Shown: positions 9,271 to 18,374 of the stretch, in pieces
Position numbering within the stretch: position 1 is the stretch's first letter
Layout: the number at the start of each line of letters is the position of its first letter
Assembly (NCBI RefSeq): GCF_009937975.1
Contig: NZ_AP018441.1
Location: 6,324,001 to 6,388,000, forward strand
Length of the DNA stretch: 64,000 nucleotides
Direction: 5' to 3'
Origin: Undibacterium sp. YM2
GTDB taxonomy: Bacteria; Pseudomonadota; Gammaproteobacteria; Burkholderiales; Burkholderiaceae_D
Program-made: the position numbers and the translations under genes
Notes under the pieces: model-generated
What the model saw: the letters and a program-made list of their open reading frames with translations, nothing else
What the model was told of the DNA's origin: nothing
Databases searched by the model: none

Positions 9271-9399
9271 ATTTTTATCTTGAAGTACCCTGGGTTGGCT
9301 ACACATAGAGTTCTGGATTTGCTTACCCAATAAGTTTTTTCATAAGTTCGCCCTCAAGTTTTTTTGCTGCCCCAACACGCCCAATAAAGGAATTAAGAA

Positions 9400-10464
9400 A
9401 TGTTATTCAATCCTCTGCAAACCGGTTCTGTATCCCTCGCTAACCGCATCCTGATGGCCCCGCTGACACGTGCACGTGCTGATGCAGGCCACATGCCTAA
9501 TGCCCTGATGGCCGAATATTATAGCCAACGCGCCACAGCAGGCCTGATCGTGACTGAGTGCACGATGGTGGCTGAAAATACATCCGCTTTCTATGCTGAA
9601 CCAGGTATCTACAATGCAGAACAAATCGCTGCGTGGAAAGTTGTGACGGATGCCGTACACGCAAAGGGTGGCAAGATATTCATGCAGATCTGGCACGCTG
9701 GCCGTGCTGCTGTCCCTGCATTCAACAACGGTGTTGAAAACGTCGGTCCTAGCGCCATTGCGATTGACAGCGAAGTGCATACGCCAAACGGTAAAATCCC
9801 AAATGCAGTGCCACGCGAATTGCGTATCGATGAAATCCCTGCCCTGGTTGCAGCTTATGCACAAGGTGCAAAAAATGCGATTGCTGCCGGCTTTGATGGT
9901 GTTGAAGTGCATGGTGCGAATGGCTATCTGATTGATCAGTTCCTGCGTGACAGTGCCAACACGCGCACTGACAGCTATGGTGGCTCCATAGAAAACCGCG
10001 CACGCTTTTTGTTTGAAGTATTGACTGCAGTCAGTGCCGCAATTGGTTCAGATAAAGTCGGTCTGCGCCTGTCACCGATCAACAGCTACAACAGCATGAA
10101 AGACAGCGATCCGCTGGCTTTGATTTCTTATCTGACGACACGTCTGAATGAATTCAACCTGGCCTATTTGCACCTGATGCGTTCTGACTTCTTTCAGGCA
10201 CAGACTGGTGATGTAATGACCGTTGCACGCGCCAACTACAAAGGTGTGTTGATCGGCAATATGGGGTACAACGCTGAAGAAGCAGCGCAAGCGATCAGTA
10301 ACGCCACACTGGATGCGGTAGCTTTTGGTACCAGTTTCCTGGCCAACCCTGACCTGCCTGCCCGTATCAAGCAAGGCGCAGCTTTGAATGCTCCTGATGC
10401 AGCGACTTTCTATACACCGGGCGCAAAAGGTTATACGGATTATCCTAGTCTGCAAGCTGCATGA
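9400..10464 (+). CDS. nemA: Old Yellow Enzyme family alkene reductase
   Basis: A 354-residue FMN-dependent, NADPH-using ene-reductase that reduces activated C=C bonds and detoxifies reactive electrophiles or nitro compounds. Conserved marks: MAPLTRARA near the N-terminus, GGKIFMQIWHAGR, the catalytic HGANGYL (H171 and N174), and the FLRDSANTRTDSYGGSIENR block that is near-invariant in the family. The C-terminal phosphate-binding part is LIGNMGYN...AFGTSFLANPDL. It starts at ATG 9400 after AAGGAATT. The upstream TAGAC-N5-GTCTA palindrome and the TetR gene just before it suggest derepression by electrophiles. Length is normal and no motif is missing. Confidence 0.93.
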   Translation: MLFNPLQTGSVSLANRILMAPLTRARADAGHMPNALMAEYYSQRATAGLIVTECTMVAENTSAFYAEPGIYNAEQIAAWKVVTDAVHAKGGKIFMQIWHAGRAAVPAFNNGVENVGPSAIAIDSEVHTPNGKIPNAVPRELRIDEIPALVAAYAQGAKNAIAAGFDGVEVHGANGYLIDQFLRDSANTRTDSYGGSIENRARFLFEVLTAVSAAIGSDKVGLRLSPINSYNSMKDSDPLALISYLTTRLNEFNLAYLHLMRSDFFQAQTGDVMTVARANYKGVLIGNMGYNAEEAAQAISNATLDAVAFGTSFLANPDLPARIKQGAALNAPDAATFYTPGAKGYTDYPSLQAA

Positions 10465-10512
10465 TGCGCTACATGTAATACCGCTCAAGTAATACAGCGC
10501 AAGTAACACGGT

Positions 10513-10543
10513 GAAAGGCCGGCCATGATGGTCGGCCTTTTTC
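10513..10543 (+). terminator. Terminator after the Old Yellow Enzyme
   Basis: GAAAGGCCGGCC with GGTCGGCCTTTTTC forms an 11-bp stem with one mismatch, followed by a T run, about 50 bp past the stop codon. Confidence 0.82.
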
Positions 10544-10712
10544 ATTTTCTTTTAAAAAAACAGAGGTGCAACAGTTTGTAAGAAATTTCCTCAAGTCATC
10601 ATCTGGTAACTCTCAAGCCTTACATTCCTGCCAACGCCAACATGATGGCAGCGAAACATATCTGGCCAATTATATTGGCCTCATTTTCTAATGCATATTG
10701 AGGAATACTTTG

Positions 10713-11876
10713 ATGAGCAATTTATCTAAAAACTCTGCGCATTTGCTGTGCGCAGTATTTGCGAGCTTGAGTCTGAGCGCCTGTGGTGGTAATAGTAGCG
10801 AGCCTGTTGATTTTCAAAATCCAGGTCTGTCATGGCCACCATTGCCGACCGTCACCGGCCACCGTGGTGCATCTGCACTGCGCCCTGAACATACGCTGGC
10901 TTCTTATCAAAGAGCAATAGATGACGGTGCAGATATTGTTGAGCCTGACTTGGTTGCCACCAAGGATGGTGTCTTGGTCGCGCGTCATGAAAATGAAATT
11001 TCAGGTACCACCAATGTATCAACACTGCCGCAATTCGCTGCCCGCAAAACCACCAAGACCATAGACGGTATCCCTGTCACCGGCTGGTTCACCGAAGACT
11101 TTACTCTGGCAGAACTGAAGACCATACGCGCCAAGGAACGCATACCGGCAAATCGCCCCGCCAACACGGCTTTTGATGGTCAGTTTGAAATACCGACGCT
11201 GCAAGAAGTCATCGATCTGGTCAAGCAACAGGCCAAGGAAAAAAATCGCGTCATCGGTATCTATCCTGAAACCAAGCACCCGACTTATTTCAAATCCATA
11301 GGCCTGCCGCTGGAAAAGCGCCTGGTTGATGTTTTGGTAGCGAATGGCTACAAGGGCAAAAATGCTGCGGTATTCATTCAGTCATTTGAAGTGGCGAACC
11401 TGAAAGAATTGCGTGGCATGACAGACATGCGCCTGGTGCAACTGGTTGATAATCCGCTCAACCCGCCTGTCAATGGCGTACCGCGCAATGCACCGTATGA
11501 CTTCATCGCTGCTGGCAGCAACCGCACTTATGCCGACCTCGTCACACCAGCAGGTCTGAAAGAAATCGCACAGTACGCCGACGCTGTATCGCCGTACAAG
11601 GAAGTCATCATCCCGCGTGATACGAAGAATGAACTGGGTGCGGCGACCAGCTTTGTCTCAGATGCCCACGCCGCTGGTTTGAAAGTACATACCTGGACAC
11701 TGCGCCCGGAAAATCCTTTCCTGCCACCTAGCATGCGCCTTGGTGACCCCGCCTCACTGACGCAGCGTGGTGACTCTATCGCTGAGATCACGGCTTATTT
11801 GAAAGCTGGTATCGATGGCTTCTTTACCGATGATCCAGCCGTTGGACGTGCTGCTGTGACTGCGTTCAAAAAGTAA
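10713..11876 (+). CDS. Glycerophosphodiester phosphodiesterase lipoprotein
   Basis: Hydrolyses glycerophosphodiesters to glycerol-3-phosphate and an alcohol. The start at ATG 10713 is chosen over the in-frame TTG 10698 because GAGGA lies at the right distance. The N-terminus is a lipoprotein signal with lipobox LSAC followed by GGNSS, so the enzyme is membrane-anchored in the envelope. The GDPD domain shows the catalytic TGHRGASALRPEHT (HR...E), then DGADIVEPDLVATKDGVLVARHE with the metal-binding E-x-D and the second catalytic histidine. Later strands YPETKHP and the C-terminal GIDGFFTDDPAVGRAAV complete the TIM barrel. The insert with NVSTLPQFAARKTTK is typical of the periplasmic GlpQ-like class. 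Confidence 0.92.
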   Translation: MSNLSKNSAHLLCAVFASLSLSACGGNSSEPVDFQNPGLSWPPLPTVTGHRGASALRPEHTLASYQRAIDDGADIVEPDLVATKDGVLVARHENEISGTTNVSTLPQFAARKTTKTIDGIPVTGWFTEDFTLAELKTIRAKERIPANRPANTAFDGQFEIPTLQEVIDLVKQQAKEKNRVIGIYPETKHPTYFKSIGLPLEKRLVDVLVANGYKGKNAAVFIQSFEVANLKELRGMTDMRLVQLVDNPLNPPVNGVPRNAPYDFIAAGSNRTYADLVTPAGLKEIAQYADAVSPYKEVIIPRDTKNELGAATSFVSDAHAAGLKVHTWTLRPENPFLPPSMRLGDPASLTQRGDSIAEITAYLKAGIDGFFTDDPAVGRAAVTAFKK

Positions 11877-11897
11877 GCTTCTTCGCAGTATTAATGC

Positions 11898-11929
11898 AAA
11901 TGCCTGGATTTTGATCCAGGCATTTTTTT
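11898..11929. terminator. Bidirectional terminator between convergent genes
   Basis: AATGCCTGGAT and ATCCAGGCATT form a perfect stem with a 4-nt loop. A run of seven T follows on the plus strand, ending at the stop of the minus-strand hydrolase; the minus-strand side has only a short T run. Confidence 0.88.
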
Positions 11930-12812
11930 ACGCATTTTTCTCTTGCACCTGCTTCAAACGATGGGCAAAGAAAGCCAGTATTTCATCCCGCGCTGCGATG
12001 GTTGGCTGACCTGTCTCATCGATCAGGTGCGCGGTCACCACGCTATGCGGTGTTGTTACGTAACGTTTAAAGAAAGGCGCAGTATCCTGATTGGCAGCAC
12101 TGTCAGGCAACACCTTGCTGACGAAGCGCTCACCCAAGGCTTCTGAAAATGCCGCAAAACGCTGGGCACGGCAAAATGCGTCGCCAGCAAAGCGATAAGC
12201 CATGACAGTCAGGTCTTCTGCCTCCAGACGCTGGCGTACAGCTTGCAAGTCGGCAGCATCTATACCTGTACCTGCCGGATCATCCATAGGCAAGGATGGC
12301 TGCGATACCACTGGCGCAAGTACGGCAGGCTCCAGCATCATCGACAAGGCAAAATTACCGGTGAAACACATGCCTATCGCCCCTACGCCGGGGCCACCAG
12401 ATTCTTCATGCGCCAGTCTTGCCAGCGCCCTCAGCCATAGCGTCACAGGGCTGGAGCCTTTACCTGCAAAGGCGCGGAACTCTGCACTGACACAGGCTTT
12501 CTGGAACACCGCTGCTCCCTCTTCTGCCGATGCCACCACACCATCACGCCCAAATAAGGAGGGCATATACACCGTAAAACCCGCATCTCGCACCCAGCGC
12601 GCAAAGCGTGCCACATGCGGGCTGATGCCGGGCATCTCTGTCATGACGATGACGGCTGGCCCTGTGCCAGCGACATAGACACGCTTGCTGACTTCATTAA
12701 GCGTGATCTCGCGTGCGCTGAAGTCGCTGAGCGGGTCATCAGCATGCATGTCCTGTTTAGTGCTAAATATGTTTGCTGAAATTGGTATGTGCGTAGTTCC
12801 TGTTCTTGACAT
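11928..12812 (-). CDS. Dienelactone hydrolase family protein
   Basis: A 294-residue cytosolic alpha/beta hydrolase. The nucleophile is cysteine, as in true dienelactone hydrolases: GMCFTGN at about residue 160. The TEMPGISP segment carries the conserved glutamate, and the C-terminal PHSVVTAHLID supplies the histidine. The start ATG 12812 has AGGAG 7 bp upstream; an in-frame ATG about 21 codons later (MHADDPL) is closer to the usual family start, so a 20-residue N-terminal extension is possible. The family opens lactone rings in aromatic catabolism, but no other such genes are nearby, so the substrate is unknown. It converges on the GDPD gene and shares its terminator. Confidence 0.85.
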   Translation of the reverse strand: MSRTGTTHIPISANIFSTKQDMHADDPLSDFSAREITLNEVSKRVYVAGTGPAVIVMTEMPGISPHVARFARWVRDAGFTVYMPSLFGRDGVVASAEEGAAVFQKACVSAEFRAFAGKGSSPVTLWLRALARLAHEESGGPGVGAIGMCFTGNFALSMMLEPAVLAPVVSQPSLPMDDPAGTGIDAADLQAVRQRLEAEDLTVMAYRFAGDAFCRAQRFAAFSEALGERFVSKVLPDSAANQDTAPFFKRYVTTPHSVVTAHLIDETGQPTIAARDEILAFFAHRLKQVQEKNA

Positions 12813-12976
12813 GGCGACTCCTGGTTTATCTGGAGCTTGCAGTGTAGGTCTGAGTCAGACACGGGAATAGCGGCAGTTCAGCCAGAATCAGGGTGAAATT
12901 GGACAATTGCAAACGGCATGTAGAATACGGTACCGTCAATCGCAGTTTCGATCACAATTTAGCGGAGCACAAACCC

Positions 12977-14473
12977 ATGCTGATCTGGTGCAGGCTGCAA
13001 TACCTTTTGTCTTTGGCACTGAAACTGTGTTTACTAAGCAGTTTTGCAGTACAGGCACATGCCGCCGATACACTCAAAGTTGGCTCCAAGCGCTTTACTG
13101 AATCCTATGTATTGGGTGAGATTCTGATGCAGACTGCCGTTGCCCATAGTCCTGCATTGCACCAGCAAGGGCTAGGTAATACTGCCATCGTCTTCAATGC
13201 ATTAAAAAATGGCAGCATCGATGTTTACCCTGAATACATGGGCACCATCAATACCGAGATACTGAAACATGAGCAAGCAATCAGTATGCAAGAGATGCAG
13301 GCGGAACTGGCTAAACAGGATTTAGGAGTTACCGTGCCTCTGGGTTTCAATAATACCTATGCACTGGCGATGCGGCCTGATGCCGGGGATATTAAATCGC
13401 TGACTGATCTGGCGAAAAAATCTGAATTGCGCTTTGGTCTCTCGCATGAATTTCTGGGCCGCGCCGATGGCTGGCCGGGGCTGGTCAAACGCTATCACCT
13501 GCCGCAACAAGCCAGTGGACTGGATCATGGTATCGCTTATGAAGCCCTGACTGCAAAGCAGGTAGATGTCATTGATATTTACTCTACCGATGCCAAGATT
13601 AAACAACTGGGCTTGCGCGTGCTGGTGGATGATGCAAATTACTTCCCGCGTTATGACGCGGTCTTGCTTTATCGCCTGGATGTGCCTGCGCGTTTCCCGC
13701 AAGCCTGGGCCGCCATACAGAAGCTGGAAGGCAAGATAGACAATGCGCAAATGATAGCGATGAATGCAGCAGTAGAAATTGACGGGCAGAGCTTTGCCCA
13801 GGCGGCGCAGCAATTTGTGGCAAAGTCACCGGCAACTACGGTGCGTGCTGGCTTCATGTCCAAACTGTTTGGTGCAGATTTCTTGAAACTGACCTGGCAG
13901 CATCTGACGCTGGTATTGCTGTCAGTTGCCCTGGCCTGCTTAGTGGGTATCCCGTTGGGCATCATTGCCGCCTTTGCCCCGCGCTTGCGTGAAATCGTCA
14001 TGGCGACTGTCGGTATTTTGCAAACCATCCCCTCACTGGCCTTGTTGGCGATGTTGATCCCCCTGCTGGGCAGGATAGGTTTTGTGCCCGCCCTGATCAC
14101 CCTGTCGCTATATGCCTTGCTGCCAATAGTTCGCAATACCTGTGTAGGTCTGGTGCAGGTACCAGCTGGGTTACTCCTGGCAGCGCAAGCCTTGGGACTG
14201 TCATCGCGAGACCGTCTGTTGAATATAGACTTGCCTCTGGCCCTGCCAATGATACTGGCGGGCGTTAAAACTGCAGCAGTCATGAGCGTGGGCACGGCAA
14301 CCATCGCCGCCTTCATCGGTGCCGGTGGTTACGGTGAACGCATCACCATAGGACTGGCCTTGAATGATAATCAGATGCTGCTGGCAGGTGCCTTGCCTGC
14401 GGCGGCTTTGGCTTTGTTGACGCAGTGGGGGTTTGATTTGCTGGAGAAGGTAGTAGTGAGGAAAAGGGATTAA
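12977..14473 (+). CDS. Osmoprotectant ABC importer: fused substrate-binding and permease protein
   Basis: A 498-residue fusion of the OpuC/ProX type. It starts at ATG 12977 (GCGGAG upstream) with a signal peptide ending in VQAHAAD. Residues about 33-300 are a betaine/choline-type binding domain (VGSKRFTESYVLGE, IDVYPEYMGT, IDIYSTDAKI). About 305-495 form the inner-membrane permease with five or so membrane segments; the EAA-like loop is QALGLSSRDRLLNIDLPLALP. Such fusions are a known arrangement, although here the binding part precedes the permease. No ATPase gene is adjacent on either side, so the energising subunit must be encoded elsewhere. The frame opens earlier, at 12893, but that part lacks signal character. 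Confidence 0.88.
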   Translation: MLIWCRLQYLLSLALKLCLLSSFAVQAHAADTLKVGSKRFTESYVLGEILMQTAVAHSPALHQQGLGNTAIVFNALKNGSIDVYPEYMGTINTEILKHEQAISMQEMQAELAKQDLGVTVPLGFNNTYALAMRPDAGDIKSLTDLAKKSELRFGLSHEFLGRADGWPGLVKRYHLPQQASGLDHGIAYEALTAKQVDVIDIYSTDAKIKQLGLRVLVDDANYFPRYDAVLLYRLDVPARFPQAWAAIQKLEGKIDNAQMIAMNAAVEIDGQSFAQAAQQFVAKSPATTVRAGFMSKLFGADFLKLTWQHLTLVLLSVALACLVGIPLGIIAAFAPRLREIVMATVGILQTIPSLALLAMLIPLLGRIGFVPALITLSLYALLPIVRNTCVGLVQVPAGLLLAAQALGLSSRDRLLNIDLPLALPMILAGVKTAAVMSVGTATIAAFIGAGGYGERITIGLALNDNQMLLAGALPAAALALLTQWGFDLLEKVVVRKRD

Positions 14474-14548
14474 ACACGCATACATGATTTGAATGTTGTT
14501 TATCTCTTGAAAACAACAACTCCGCGAGATTCTGTGCGCACAAAAAAA

Positions 14549-14736
14549 GGGCTTACGCAAAAATGTCCCAGCAAGGCTATCGCCAAGGGAACCTCCCTGG
14601 TAAGGGAGGTTCGTTCCGTCGGCAGACAATGTATTGTCTGAAACCCCGACTACACCGTAGCGACGAAGACAGTACTTTAGTACAACGGTAAGACTTAGGG
14701 AGCTGCAACGCAGCTGGGGCGGTTTTGCGTAAGTCC
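14549..14736. mobile_element. MITE-like element with terminal inverted repeats
   Basis: GGGCTTACGCAAAA at 14549-14562 matches the reverse complement of 14723-14736 (TTTTGCGTAAGTCC) at 13 of 14 positions. The 188-bp span holds two further perfect hairpins: AACCTCCC...GGGAGGTT at 14590-14611 and CAGACAAT/ATTGTCTG at 14623-14640. No coding frame is plausible. Size, terminal repeats and folding suit a non-autonomous element; no target duplication was established. Confidence 0.6.
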
Positions 14737-14854
14737 GCGGAACAATGCCTACCAGAAAGCAGCCCCCTTTGGTAATATGCATCCGGTTCGATCTTCCTGA
14801 TCAAGCCTGAAAACCTGATTTCCCTGCTGCAATAACCTGCCCGGAAAAGCTCTT

Positions 14855-16180
14855 TTGATTTCGCCCGTCCATCATCTTGTTGCATCACCACCAGCCTGGC
14901 GCTTTGTCAGGACGGCGGCGCTTGGGGTTTTGTGCGTGGCGTTTTGCACTATCAAAGTTCATGCAGCCACACCGCAATCCGACAGCACGCTGCAAGTCTT
15001 GCACTGGTGGACCTCGGCCAGCGAACGCAAGGCAGCCAGCCTGCTTGCGGCACGCATGGCGGACGAAGGAATCACCTGGCGCGATGCGGGCATACCCGGC
15101 GGTGCAGGCATAGGTGCAGGCAAAGTATTGAAGAGCCGCGTGCTGGCGAATGACGCGCCCGAAGTCACGCAAATTATTGGTGTCTCGATACGCGAATGGG
15201 CAGACCTGGGCTTCTTGCTGGAGCTGGACAGGGTTGCGGCGTCCAATAAATGGAATACCAGTTTCTTCCCGACCATACAAAACCTGATACAGCACCGCAA
15301 GCATGTGGTGGCGGCGCCGCTAGGCATACATCGCATCAACACCCTGTTTTATAACAAGAAAATATTCAGCACACTAAAGTTGTCACCACCAGAAAACTGG
15401 GATGAGCTGGTCACAGTTGCAGCCAGGCTGAAAGCCGCAGGCATGATACCACTGGCACAAAGTAGCGAACCCTGGCAAGTTGCCACCCTGTTTGAAAACC
15501 TGATACTGGCCGAGGGCGGGCCAGAATATCACCGCGAATTATTCGTCAAGCAAAACACCCAGGCCGTGATGGACAAACGCTTTGCCCATGCGCTGGAACG
15601 TTTGCGCCAGATGAAAAGCTGGATGAATAATCCTGTAGATGAACGCCCTTGGACGGAAGTGGTGAAGCAGTTTTCCAAAAACGAGGCGGCCATGATGATC
15701 ACTGGTGATTGGGTCAAGGGCGAACTCAATGATGGCGGTTTTGTCACTGATGAGGCTTTTTCCTGCACGGCCATGCCAGGTACCGGCAAATACCATTTGT
15801 ATAGTGTCGATACTTTTTCGATGTTCACCAATGATTATTCGCGCATCGCCGCACAAGAAAAACTGGCCCGCCTGGTCGCCACGCCAGCAGTGCAGGCTGA
15901 CTACAATGCCGTCAAGGGTTCGGTATCGGTAAGGCGTGATGCTGACCCGGCGCGCATGGATAGCTGTGCCCGCGCCTCATGGACAGCCTTTGCCCAGGGT
16001 GCGGCGACGCAAGCGCCCAGCCTGGTACACCGCATGGCTACCGATGAAACCAGTAAGGATGCCATCATCGCCGTGATACACAGATACTTTATCGATGCCA
16101 CGGTCAGCCCAGCCGACACTCAGGCCAGGCTGGTGGCGATGTACAAGACATTTGGCAATAATAAAAAACAAACTCCATAA
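14855..16180 (+). CDS. Sugar-type ABC solute-binding protein next to a two-component system
   Basis: A 441-residue periplasmic binding protein of solute-binding family 1. It starts at TTG 14855 (GGAAAAG upstream) with a signal peptide ending in KVHAATP. LQVLHWWTSASERKA at the mature N-terminus, PLGIHRINTLFYNKKIF and the AAMMITGDWVKGEL block are typical of glucose/mannose binding proteins such as Pseudomonas GtsA. No permease or ATPase gene is present. The response regulator begins 18 bp after its stop and the histidine kinase overlaps that, so the three form one operon. It may therefore serve as the periplasmic sugar sensor for the kinase rather than as a transport component. TTG as start is uncertain but no better start is available. 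Confidence 0.86.
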   Translation: MISPVHHLVASPPAWRFVRTAALGVLCVAFCTIKVHAATPQSDSTLQVLHWWTSASERKAASLLAARMADEGITWRDAGIPGGAGIGAGKVLKSRVLANDAPEVTQIIGVSIREWADLGFLLELDRVAASNKWNTSFFPTIQNLIQHRKHVVAAPLGIHRINTLFYNKKIFSTLKLSPPENWDELVTVAARLKAAGMIPLAQSSEPWQVATLFENLILAEGGPEYHRELFVKQNTQAVMDKRFAHALERLRQMKSWMNNPVDERPWTEVVKQFSKNEAAMMITGDWVKGELNDGGFVTDEAFSCTAMPGTGKYHLYSVDTFSMFTNDYSRIAAQEKLARLVATPAVQADYNAVKGSVSVRRDADPARMDSCARASWTAFAQGAATQAPSLVHRMATDETSKDAIIAVIHRYFIDATVSPADTQARLVAMYKTFGNNKKQTP

Positions 16181-16198
16181 AATGTGAGGCAGACAAAG

Positions 16199-16915
16199 AT
16201 GACACGCAAAATACTGATAGTCGACGATGACCAGAAAACCCGGGTGTTACTGAAAACTTATCTGGAAAAAAATCAGTATGAAGTTATCCTCTCGCACAAT
16301 GGCGAGAGCTTCGTGGCCGAGTTCAATAGCCAGATGAACCAGTTGTCGCTGGTGATACTTGATGTGATGTTGCCCGATACCGATGGCTTTGCCCTGTGCA
16401 AGGTAGTCCGGCAAAAATCCAATATCCCCATCATCATGCTGACTGCCAGCTCAGACGACACTGACCGCATCGTCGGGCTGGAACTGGGGGCCGATGATTA
16501 CATCGCCAAGCCTTATAACCCGCGTGAACTGCTGGCGCGTATCAAGGCTATCTTGCGTCGCACTGGCTCTGCCGACGTGGCTGCAGCACCACGTTATTAC
16601 CGCTTTGTGGGCTTCACGCTGGACCTAGTAGAGCGCAAGGTCACAGACAATACTGGAGAACTGGTGGCACTGACGGGACTCGATTATCAATTGCTGAAGT
16701 ATTTTGTCGAGCACCCGGGCGACGTACTGGACCGCAATGTGCTGTCAGAAGAAACCCGTGGCCGCGATGCCGGCCCACTGGATCGCTCACTCGATGTACA
16801 GATCAGTCGCCTGCGCCTGCTGCTCAAGGATGACAGCAAGCAGCCCACACTGATCAAGACCGTGCGCGGTGCCGGTTATGTATTCTCGGCTGACGTGAGC
16901 GTGGCCAGTGCCTGA
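16199..16915 (+). CDS. OmpR-family response regulator
   Basis: A 238-residue regulator: receiver domain (IVDDDQK acidic pair; phospho-acceptor in VILDVMLPDTDG; T of MLTAS; K of YIAKPYNPREL) followed by a winged-helix DNA-binding domain (FVGFTLDLVERKV, then LDRSLDVQISRLRLLL and KTVRGAGYVFSAD). ATG 16199 is preferred over GTG 16184 because the receiver starts at once and TGAGG lies at the proper distance. It is co-transcribed with the upstream binding protein and its stop overlaps the kinase start. The order resembles the GltR-GtrS glucose-responsive pair beside sugar-uptake genes in Pseudomonas; control of the neighbouring uptake genes is inferred. Confidence 0.93.
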   Translation: MTRKILIVDDDQKTRVLLKTYLEKNQYEVILSHNGESFVAEFNSQMNQLSLVILDVMLPDTDGFALCKVVRQKSNIPIIMLTASSDDTDRIVGLELGADDYIAKPYNPRELLARIKAILRRTGSADVAAAPRYYRFVGFTLDLVERKVTDNTGELVALTGLDYQLLKYFVEHPGDVLDRNVLSEETRGRDAGPLDRSLDVQISRLRLLLKDDSKQPTLIKTVRGAGYVFSADVSVASA

Positions 16916-18374
16916 AACGGCCATCATGCTGAGGCGCTGGCTGCCGCAATCGCTGCTGGGGCGCTTGTCGCTGGTGATGGTCTGCGGCGTGCTGCTGACG
17001 CAACTCGTGGGCAGCGCCATCTGGACCACTCAGCAACGTGCCAAGGCCGAGATAGAAGCGACCACAGCGGCGCAATACCTGGCGCACAGTGCGTCAAGTG
17101 CAATACGATTCTTCCGCAGCCTGCCGCCTAACTACCGCACAGTGCTGATACAACAATTCCGCGAAATGGGTGGCACGCGTTTTTTTGTACAGGCGAATAA
17201 TGCCTATGTACCCATCACAGAAATAGAATCACAGGCACTGGCCCATACTGTGCTGGGCAAGGTCGGCAATACCCTCAAGTCTGACTTGCCGCAATATCCT
17301 GAATTCAAAGTCGCCTTTGCCTGGCCAGACCAACTGACTACCTCTGTCGAAGGTACCCGCATCACCGATTTGCCTGAAAGCTGGGTGCAGCATATCTTGC
17401 TGATCAAACCAGAACCTGCTCCTGTGCTGGTGATACAAACCGAACTGGAACCGGGCAACTGGTTATACCTGGCGGCCCTGATGCCCAACCCTTACTTTTT
17501 GAAGGGTAATGATCCCTTATCCTTTGACCGCCTGGTTTTGCAGGGCCTGTCACTGGCAGCGGTGTTGCTACTGTCCATCATGGTGGTACGCTGGATCACG
17601 CGGCCACTGGCGGCCTTGTCAGATGCCGCCGCTGCCTTTGGCAAAGGTGAGCAGGTACCAGACTTACCAGAGACAGGCAGCAAGGAATTCATCAATACTG
17701 CCCGCGCCTTCAGCGCCATGCGCCAGCGCATACAAAGCTATATCGAAGACCGCGAGCGCCTGTTCATTTCCATCTCACACGATCTGCGTACGCCCATCAC
17801 ACGTCTCAAGCTGCGTTCAGAATTGCTCGACGACGATGTCTTGCGTGGCGAATTTGAAGAAGACCTCGATGACCTTGACATGATGGTCAAGGGTGCTCTG
17901 CAATGCGTGAAAGATAGCGACATTCATGAAAACCCTACTGAAGTCAGGCTGGACCCGTTGATACGCAGGCTGGTACGCAGCGCCCACCTGGCCAAGCACA
18001 ATGTGGAGTTTGCAGACTCAGGCGTGACCGTCTATGGGAAACCACTGGCGCTGAAACGTGCAATAGGCAATCTGCTCGACAATGCCCTCTACTATGGCGA
18101 ACGCGCAGAAATCAGCGTACGTGCTGCTGCCGATAGCGTCATCATCGAAGTACGCGACCACGGCCCAGGCGTGCCGGAAGACGCTCTACCCAGCCTGTTC
18201 GATCCCTATGTACGTCTGGTACATGGCCGCAGCCAGAATGAAAGCGGCATGGGTCTGGGGCTGGGCATAGCCCGCAGCGTCATCGAAGCCCATGGCGGCA
18301 CGCTGGTGCTGGAAAATCATGTTGATGGCGGGCTGAAGGCCATCATTAGCCTGCCCAACGAAGACACCGCCTGA
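16908..18374 (+). CDS. Inner-membrane sensor histidine kinase (EnvZ/OmpR class)
   Basis: A 488-residue kinase. GTG 16908 overlaps the regulator stop by 8 bp; ATG 16926 is the alternative. TM1 is at about residues 17-38, a periplasmic sensor of roughly 160 residues follows, TM2 is at about 213-229 (LAAVLLLSIMVV), then HAMP. The H-box is SHDLRTPITRLK with the phospho-histidine near residue 290; the ATP lid has NLLDNALYYGE, DHGPGVPED and GMGLGLGIARS. All catalytic boxes are present. The sensor domain has no family signature I recognise; contact with the sugar-binding protein encoded upstream is a reasonable guess. A 10-bp hairpin lies just downstream at 18407-18433. Confidence 0.92.
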   Translation: MPETAIMLRRWLPQSLLGRLSLVMVCGVLLTQLVGSAIWTTQQRAKAEIEATTAAQYLAHSASSAIRFFRSLPPNYRTVLIQQFREMGGTRFFVQANNAYVPITEIESQALAHTVLGKVGNTLKSDLPQYPEFKVAFAWPDQLTTSVEGTRITDLPESWVQHILLIKPEPAPVLVIQTELEPGNWLYLAALMPNPYFLKGNDPLSFDRLVLQGLSLAAVLLLSIMVVRWITRPLAALSDAAAAFGKGEQVPDLPETGSKEFINTARAFSAMRQRIQSYIEDRERLFISISHDLRTPITRLKLRSELLDDDVLRGEFEEDLDDLDMMVKGALQCVKDSDIHENPTEVRLDPLIRRLVRSAHLAKHNVEFADSGVTVYGKPLALKRAIGNLLDNALYYGERAEISVRAAADSVIIEVRDHGPGVPEDALPSLFDPYVRLVHGRSQNESGMGLGLGIARSVIEAHGGTLVLENHVDGGLKAIISLPNEDTA

